Shown one piece after another: positions 57,337 through 64,000 of a stretch of DNA of 64,000 nucleotides. Made by a program: the position numbers and the translations under genes. The notes under the pieces were generated by a model. It searched no databases and had not been told where the DNA came from. It worked only from the letters and a program-made list of their open reading frames with translations. Position 1 is the stretch's first letter, and the number at the start of each line of letters is the position of its first letter. This stretch comes from Trissonchulus latispiculum (lineage: Eukaryota > Nematoda > Enoplea > Enoplida > Ironidae), in NCBI GenBank assembly GCA_030248195.1, contig JASAND010021336.1, positions 1-64,000 of the forward strand, given 5' to 3'.

Positions 57337-57811
57337 ATTTCTGAACCCTATCTCTAGTTTTCTTCACAGTAGTAAGTCAACTTTAACACAAATATACTTA
57401 GAAAGGAGAGCTAAATTGTTTGCACTCTCTTACCAAAAGGAAATATAACGTTTGTTGGAAAGGTGATGTATAATACCACCAATATCTAAATGTCACTATT
57501 ACGTGGAGGCGAAGATTTTGCAAATGGTTTGTGTGGTCATAAAATTTCATACTCAAAACTCTACAGTAGTATTAAGAACAAAACCTTCACAGTGAAACTA
57601 TAAGACATAGGTCGTTTACCCTTTCTCGTTGTTGTACGAAACGTTTAATTCCTAACTATTCAGGATAAACCACATATGAAAATGAAACCATATGACGTTA
57701 ATACGTAAGTAAACGTCCTAAGAAAGTAAACGTCGTAAGTAAACGTTTAACATCCTAAGAAAACTGTGTGGAAAATAGAAAGACGTGAGAATGCATTTAT
57801 GAAATTTAATG
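57337..57811. other. no gene seen
   Basis: Probable 3' part of the preceding transcript and spacer. A repeated CGTAAGTAAACGT motif lies near 57700-57750. Confidence 0.4.
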
Positions 57812-57815
57812 TATA

Positions 57816-58973
57816 TGTCACCGTAAAACTGTAGAATTACGGCGAAACTTGACTTATTCTACAGTTTTCCTGATATTTTCAGGGATTCTGTAGAATTCCG
57901 CATTGTGTTCAGGAAAACTGTGGAACTACGGCTGAACTTGAATTATTCAACAGTTTTCCTGAAATTCTGAAACCTACTTTTCAATTTTCATTATCAAATT
58001 CAAATTTTCAATGCTCATACAGTTCCTGTTTTTTTAAATATAGTCAGCCAACCTTTTACAATCATTTTACGATCAACCAAACATTAAAATTTGAAATAAC
58101 CAATTATAAAAATGTTTTAAACTTTTCGAAATAACCAATTATAATAATGTTTTAAATTTTTCAACATTTTCTACATTTTCTAACTTTTACAAGCAATCAA
58201 CCAATTATTATTTCACATCTCAATGCAAACAAAACTGTTTAAGTTTTTAGTTTGGTAACTTAAAACTTTGTTATGGTTGTAAAATTGATTGTAAAAAGTT
58301 AGAAGAAAGTAGGAAAAGTGAAAAGTACTAACTTTTCACCTAATGTCGAAAAATTTAGAAAATTTAGATATATAATTGGTTATTTCAAACTTTAATGTTT
58401 GGTTTATCGTGAAATAATTGTAAAAACTTGTCGGACTATGAAAAGTTAATTTAAAAAACAGGAACTGTATGAGCACGGAAAATTTGACTAATCAACTTTT
58501 TACAGTCAGCCAACATTGTACAATCAATCATTTACCAAACAGTTACCAAACTAAAGACTTAAAAAACAGTTTTGTTTGCATTGAGATGTGAAATAATGAT
58601 TGGTTGATGTTGATGTATTTCAAATTTTAATGTTTGATTGATCGTAAAATGATTGTAAAAGGTTGGCTGACTATATTTAAAAAAACAGGAACTGTATGAG
58701 CATAGAAAATTTGAATTTGATAATGAAAATTGAAAAGCAGGTTTCAGAATTTCAGGAAAACTGTTGAATAATTCAAGTATAATCGTAGTTCCACAGTTTT
58801 CCTGAACAAAATACGGAATTCTACAGAATCCCTGAAAATATCAGGAAAACTGTAGAATAAGTCAAGTTTCGCCGTAATTCTACAGTTTTACTGAAATGTT
58901 CAGGAATTCTGTAGAATTCCTGAAAATTTCAGTAATTCTGCAGAATTCCTGATTCTACAGTTTTACGGTGACA
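57816..58973. mobile_element. TGTC...GACA element i, 1.16 kb foldback
   Basis: The ends start TGTCACCGTAAAACTGTAG and are inverted; complementarity continues through most of both arms. The flanks are TATA (57812-57815 and 58974-58977). Inside, the motif CAGGAAAACTGTRGAA recurs several times. Non-coding. Terminal TGTC and the TATA duplication match the integrase-type transposon at 29072. Confidence 0.8.
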
Positions 58974-58977
58974 TATA

Positions 58978-59893
58978 TGTCGTGTTAAACTAGGAGGCCC
59001 GTTAAGGCCACTGGGTTTAACGTTAAACTAAGTGGCCACATAGTTTAACGTTAAACTAAGTGGTCACGTCTCTCCCTATACTCTCTATATGCAATTTACG
59101 CATCTATGCTGGTGCACTTGTCTTAATACTGGCTATATATATAACGCAATGTAAACAGGGTTCACAGTCTACCTTATATTCTCACACATTTATATTAGTA
59201 CATAGGGCATAAGCGTTCATATCTACGATTGCGAGACTTGGATACTTGACCTCAGACTACTAATAGAGAAAAGGTTAGCGTACGTAGAAATTAAAGGGGG
59301 GCAATAGTTAAGCAAATATTAAAAGTGTAACTATTAATGCTGTAGAATGTCGTGGGTGTGTTATCTCTGCATTCTATTTGATTAATACATAAAAGTTTTA
59401 TAAATTTAAATCTTTAAAAAAATTGATTTTGTTTAATTACAACTCAGTGTTTTTGATCGTTTGATTTTTACCTGTGCAAAACTGTTCTTGTTCATCCTTG
59501 TTCGTTCTTAAAAAATTTTTTCTTTTTGAAAAATGTATTCCAAGGAACACGTGGAACAAAAACCATTACAATAATTTATTGTTAATTTTTTGCAAATGTT
59601 TTGAGACACAGCTCCATTCTTAAAATAAAACCAGTTTTTTACATTTACGTTGCGTTTTACTATTTCTGTACAATGTTTTCAGGAGGTTTGAAAAACAATA
59701 GGTACAATTTGTTTACTGCAATATACAAAACTGTATGTTTCCAGTAGGTATATAACGGTGTGCCCTGCCAAATCGTTTCTCTCCCTACTGATACGTATAC
59801 ATATAAGTAACCTGTATATGTACGCCTATATAGGCAGACTGTAGGGTCATTGTTGATATTACATACATAGTCAGTATTAAGACACGTGCACCA

Positions 59894-59960
<67 letters not shown>

Positions 59961-60081
59961 TAAATTGCATATAGAGAGTATAGGGAGAGAAGTGACCACT
60001 TAGTTTAACGTTAAACTATGTGGCCACTTAGATAAACGTTAAACCCAGTGGCCTTAACGGGCCTCCTAGTTTAACGCGACA
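58978..60081. mobile_element. TGTC...GACA element ii, 1.1 kb
   Basis: About 130-bp inverted repeats starting TGTCGYGTTAAACTAGGAG, with repeated GTTTAACGTTAAAC palindromes. TATA lies on both sides (58974-58977 and 60082-60085). The interior is AT-rich with a TA microsatellite and no coding region. It shares its left TATA with element i. Confidence 0.8.
59896..59956. repeat. TA microsatellite
   Basis: About 30 uninterrupted AT dinucleotides inside element ii. Confidence 0.9.
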
Positions 60082-60087
60082 TATATA

Positions 60088-61413
60088 TGTCGTAGCGAAA
60101 ACGCAAACTTGACGTATTTGCAAATTTCGCCAACGAAAACGCAAATTTGTGTTTTCGCTAACGAAAACGCAAATGGTTCTCACTCTAAGGCTCCAACTAA
60201 TTGTCAGTGTAGTAAAGTGCACGTAAACATGCATATATAGAAACAGTCACTGTGTACAGTACGCATATGTGCAATGTATTTAACTGTAATTCATGTATAT
60301 AGGTATCTTCTCACTGTAGTACTAACAATCCTAGTACTTTGTTTTAGAACACAGTCACTACTTATATAACTTATACAACTACAATTACTACTTACTACTA
60401 AAATTGTTGTAGCAAAATATTAACTAACTACTAATTCATTAATTAATTAATTAACTACTGAATAAGTTGGAAGAAAATTTCAAAAATGCAGGAAATATAA
60501 AAGGAATTTTAGCAAAAAAAGTAGTAATTTTAAAATAAAACACTTCATTACATTCGCAGTAATTGCATTCAAAAAGTCAACAACATTGAACAAAGACTGA
60601 AATTTTATATCCATCTGGTCGTGATTAGCGCCGCTAAACGCTTCTTCATGTTGCTTTCGGAAACAGCTCAGGGTTTTTCGTAAGTTAGAAGATGTAAATG
60701 AACTTTTATCGAAATATCGTCTACAAAGACAAAGCAAGCCATATAATTTTTTCTTTCAGAACAGCGAAAACTATTAAATACAGTTATAAATACTGTAAAA
60801 ACTATTAAAAACGTGTTAAAACGTATTACTGCGAAAATTTCGATTTTAGAAAAATGTGATGTTGAAAAACTTCGTTTCATGTAAATCTCACAATCATATT
60901 CACGACTGAATCAATACTTAAAAATTAGTTTCAGATTTTAATAATTTAAGAATAATTTTCATTGCATAAAGTTTAGGTTGAAATAAATCCAAAATTTCGG
61001 TATTACCTTTTTATTTATAAGCATTTAGTAATAATAATTTAGTTCAATTTTCTTCCCTTATCTCCAAGTACTACCTATAAAAATTATAACTTCAGTTTTA
61101 TTTCTAATTTTAAACTCGGTGTAATATTCCTTTGGATTTCTTTGCCTTCAGTAGGCGGAGCAGTAGTTAGTAGTATGACAACTGGGAGCAAACCAATGTA
61201 CATAGATACGTACAGTTAAACAAACACATTGCACATATGCGTACTGTATACAGTGACCATTTCCATATATGCATGTTTACGTGTACTTTACTGCATTGAC
61301 AATTAGTTGGAGCTAGAGTGTGAACCATTTGTGTTTTCGTTAGCGAAAACACAAATTTGCATTTTCGTTGGCGAAATTTGCAAATACGCCAAATTTGTGT
61401 TTTCACTCCGACA
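60088..61413. mobile_element. TGTC...GACA element iii, 1.3 kb
   Basis: The terminal repeats (60088-60270 and 61230-61413, inverted) are the same family as those of the 4.4-kb integrase element at 29072-33460, and the flanks are again TATA (60084-60087 and 61414-61417). It is therefore a likely non-autonomous relative. Two overlapping minus-strand frames at 60480-60737 and 60668-60880 have some protein-like composition but no recognised motif. Confidence 0.8.
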
Positions 61414-61417
61414 TATA

Positions 61418-62607
61418 CATGTCTAAATATGAACCTTTTATTTAAGAGCGTCAATTTACAACAGCGATGTCTCAGCTGATGTATGAATACTATGGGCGTG
61501 AAGAATCTCCTATGTCGGATAAGTTTTATGAAAACGATTCCGACTCATCTATTAGAAAGAAAGTGATGTAGACGACGATTGAAAACTGACAATTTCCATC
61601 ATCAAATTATTGTCAGTGTATAACTATTGATTTATGATTTAATGTCTGTGTTTCTATGCACAAAAATGACAACAAATAATTTTATTTGTAGCATGTTTAG
61701 CACACAGTATTAGAAATTGATCTATAGTTAAACTTCACATTTGACAAATGTAGAATTTCGTACATGTATTTATATATAAGCATTCTCAAAAAAATTCAAA
61801 TTTATTAGTTAAATTATATACCGATAAATCCTGCCCCCCCCCTTTTTTCCACCCAAATTGGAATTGCAATGTATAAGAAACTTCTGTACGTATTCAACAA
61901 TATATCATAGACACTCATACATTCGCATTGCTCCGAAATTAGGACTTTAGTCATTCGCCCCCCCCCCCCACATTCAATAGAAAATTTGAAGATGGTCAAC
62001 AGAATTGAAGTATACAACTTAGAGATTCTCTTTGCAGTAGGAATTAGTACACCCCCCTTCTTTCCCCCAACCATACACTAATGAAAAACCAAGTTAACGA
62101 GGCTTTGAATACAGTAAAGATTTTAATCACACTCTACCCAAATATTTTGAATACATTCCGATGTTGGGGAAGGGCTCAACAAAAATTTTGCTACCACAGT
62201 CAAGTACCGTATATGCATATAGAATGAATAAATTACAACAGTACAGCTCCTTGTAAAGTACAATTTTTATCAAAGATCACATTAACAAAATGATTGTATA
62301 TATTTTGGGAAAGCTTTATATGAAAATTTAGTGATTTGTCTTTTAAAAAACTGGACTTTATCGCGAGCTGTACTATCAACAGTTCACAATATATAACTGA
62401 AACGTCCAGTCCACTCAACATTTGGACCAGTGACGCCGTGGAGCCTCAACGGCCTCCATATCCAAGAATTGCTCCACACTTTTTCGTTTCCCTGTCTTCC
62501 TTTTCACTGATTACGATGTTGAAGACCCCTGATTTACCTTTCCTGCTGCACCAGAGCCTTTGTCGTCATCCCCCTTGTTAGCCTCCAGTTCGAGAAGGAT
62601 ATCACCA
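61418..62607. other. no gene seen
   Basis: AT-rich, with C runs at 61831-61840 and 61959-61970. The C runs and AAATTGGAA-like flanks recur but no element ends were identified. Confidence 0.45.
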
Positions 62608-62657
62608 ATCATCTAAATATCGTCATATCATCTAAATATCATCATATCACCTAAATC
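62608..62657. repeat. short tandem repeat, unit about 20 bp
   Basis: Nearly three copies of ATCATCTAAATATCGTCAT with small changes. Confidence 0.7.
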
Positions 62658-62759
62658 CACCAATCTGCGCCACTCCTCCTTGTTATAACCAACTCCAAAC
62701 AACCGGCTAGAAAAACCTGCCCCTCCGTTGGTAAAAATCCACCATGCTCGAATGTGGAC

Positions 62760-63044
62760 CTACTGCCTTCCCTGATAGGTAGAGATGGTAATCCACTCTC
62801 TGTGACCAAGCATGACGCCATCCATTCTCCCCATCTCCTCTTCTCGCACCAGCTTTGAGGTAACCATTTCTTCACTGTCGAGCACCTTCGAAAATTCATC
62901 TTGAGTGAGAGTGATACACTGTTCTTGACCATCGGCACGCTCAGTTCTCAGCTGTACAGATACGGGTTTGTTGTCCAGAGATAGAAGCTCCACGGACTTG
63001 TTGGCTGATAAAACGAACTGAGCAATAACTTTTCCTTTAGACAT
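62760..63044 (-). CDS. 94-codon gene of unknown function
   Basis: The ATG lies in a good eukaryotic context (ACTGCCATGT). The product begins MSKGKVIAQFVLSANKSVEL and alternates hydrophobic and charged residues as in a beta sheet (KPVSVQLRT, EQCITLTQDEFSKVL), then an acidic and basic tail. The pattern strand-turn-strand followed by I-x-L-x-x-x-E-F is faintly like the single-stranded-DNA-binding PC4 domain, but the match is too weak to name. It could be a whole small gene or the first exon of a longer one. The plus-strand promoter at 63567 makes a divergent pair. Confidence 0.5.
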   Translation of the reverse strand: MSKGKVIAQFVLSANKSVELLSLDNKPVSVQLRTERADGQEQCITLTQDEFSKVLDSEEMVTSKLVREEEMGRMDGVMLGHREWITISTYQGRQ

Positions 63045-63566
63045 GGCAGTACCGTTAGAAATTAAGAAACACTTCAGAAGTCAGTTGAGTAAAACGAATG
63101 TTTCGAAGCACGAATGCAAAGTCTTAAATACTGCTACTTGAAGGCTGTGAATTAGGTTACTGTAACAAATACAAAAGAAGTTGAGAAGTTTATCGGTGTT
63201 ACGTTTACTTAAAATATCGAACACCCATAAGTGGAATTCAACGTAACCTCAAGTTAATTTCGTTCTAATTTTAAATCAGTTACATAACTGTTCTGCAAAA
63301 CTGAATCATTTTAAAGTATCATAAAATTTTAACAGTGTGAAACTATAAACTGAGACAACAAAGAGTAACCATTAGTTTGTGGATCCTATGTCGACAGCAA
63401 ATTAGTACAATTGCATCACCTAACGACGTACATTAATGACATCACACACTTCGAATTTAGCTAGCTCAAAGCATACCAAGGTGTCTTCGTTTGCCCTCTA
63501 GCTAACGACTAACACAAATTCACTGAATTCAGTTCACTGAAGTAGCAAACTAACCTAAATTGCTCC

Positions 63567-63780
63567 TATATAAAGAGGCATTTCCATCAGAAAGGCACAA
63601 ACTCTCAGCCACTGCTGCTAACTGAACACCTGTATACTTTTTATCTTAGAGTTTATCTTGAGCCACAATCTCTCATTTACTATAGATTACTGTGCAACTG
63701 TATACTTTTATCATTGACTGAATCTGGACAAATATTGATTTCTTAAGATTCGAATGATCTGATGCAAACTCAGAGTAAGT
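63567..63780 (+). promoter_or_regulatory. TATA promoter and first-exon candidate
   Basis: TATATAAAG at 63567-63575 sits about 30 bases before a plausible start region (ACAAACTCTCAGCC). Near 63771 an ACTCAGA|GTAAGT donor follows a short ATGCAAACTC. This looks like the 5' end of a gene that continues beyond the window. No protein can be read. Confidence 0.4.
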
Positions 63781-64000
63781 GTCACTGTAGGTGTCTATTA
63801 GTTTTCGAACCCTCATTTTAGCAGGAAGGAGAAGTAAACCTGTACAAACTGCTTCTCAAAGTAATTCTACCTCAATCAAGTGGTAAAAAGTATCAATTTT
63901 GACGTGAATTTAAATTCAGATGCTAAGATCCGATGAGTTTTGTTATAGCTTGAGGTTGGGGGGGAGGACTTTCTCATTACCCAGGTGTGTACTTTTTATT

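Noticed and set aside
59896..59956. Coding frame rich in isoleucine and tyrosine
   Set aside because: Translation of a TA microsatellite.

Overview
The window is invertebrate nuclear DNA, most likely from an arthropod. It is AT-rich, its genes are split by introns with GT/AG borders, and it carries three tandem ionotropic-receptor-type chemoreceptor genes, a protostome-specific family. The rest is dominated by transposable elements: BEL/Pao and gypsy retrotransposons, a Maverick-type polymerase, and many nested inverted-repeat transposons. The species cannot be told from the sequence.

Host genes. Three paralogous ionotropic receptor (IR) genes lie head to tail on the minus strand (about 3.5-9.8, 34.0-37.5 and 49.9-54.8 kb). 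Each has the same three coding exons: start of ligand-binding lobe S1; rest of S1 plus TM1, pore and TM3; S2 plus TM4. Splice phases are identical. All three are stretched by insertions in their introns. A small two-exon plus-strand gene (56464-57336) encodes a predicted nuclear protein with SUMO-related motifs. It lies behind a TATA box and three copies of a heat-shock-like half-site pair. A 94-codon minus-strand gene of unknown function is at 62760-63044, and a plus-strand TATA promoter at about 63567 probably serves a gene that runs out of the window.

Mobile DNA by region. 0.5-1.7 kb: a miniature LTR element (TRIM) with a tRNA-like sequence inside each LTR, and a solo LTR. 5.3-9.0 kb: a foldback element split by an hAT-like insertion that carries a 49-bp minisatellite. 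10.1-11.0 kb: a foldback element. 11.1-17.7 kb: a full-length BEL/Pao element with exact CATAC target duplications and two frameshifts. 18.9-24.9 kb: a near-perfect 665-bp palindrome and a related broken copy that encloses a 5'-deleted gypsy. 25.5-27.4 kb: an inverted-repeat element. 28.0-34.0 kb: more members of the palindrome family. 29.1-33.5 kb: a 4.4-kb transposon with TGTC...GACA ends, TATA target duplications and a decayed KRBA2/Ginger-like integrase. 35.2-36.5 kb: a piggyBac-like element with TTAA duplications. 38.6-40.6 kb: a second TRIM with an insertion. 40.6-44.2 kb: a strikingly GC-rich block holding a broken gene with a NADAR domain. 45.8-49.2 kb: a decayed Maverick/adintovirus-type protein-primed DNA polymerase. 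50.8-52.2 kb: a non-autonomous LTR element. 57.8-61.4 kb: three further TGTC...GACA elements end to end at TATA sites.

The three most unusual points are: a set of integrase-type DNA transposons that all sit in TATA targets, one of which contains a visible DDE integrase; a tRNA-in-LTR miniature retrotransposon; and the GC-rich NADAR block. No family assignment was checked by database search; all rest on motifs, splice phase, terminal repeats and target duplications read directly.
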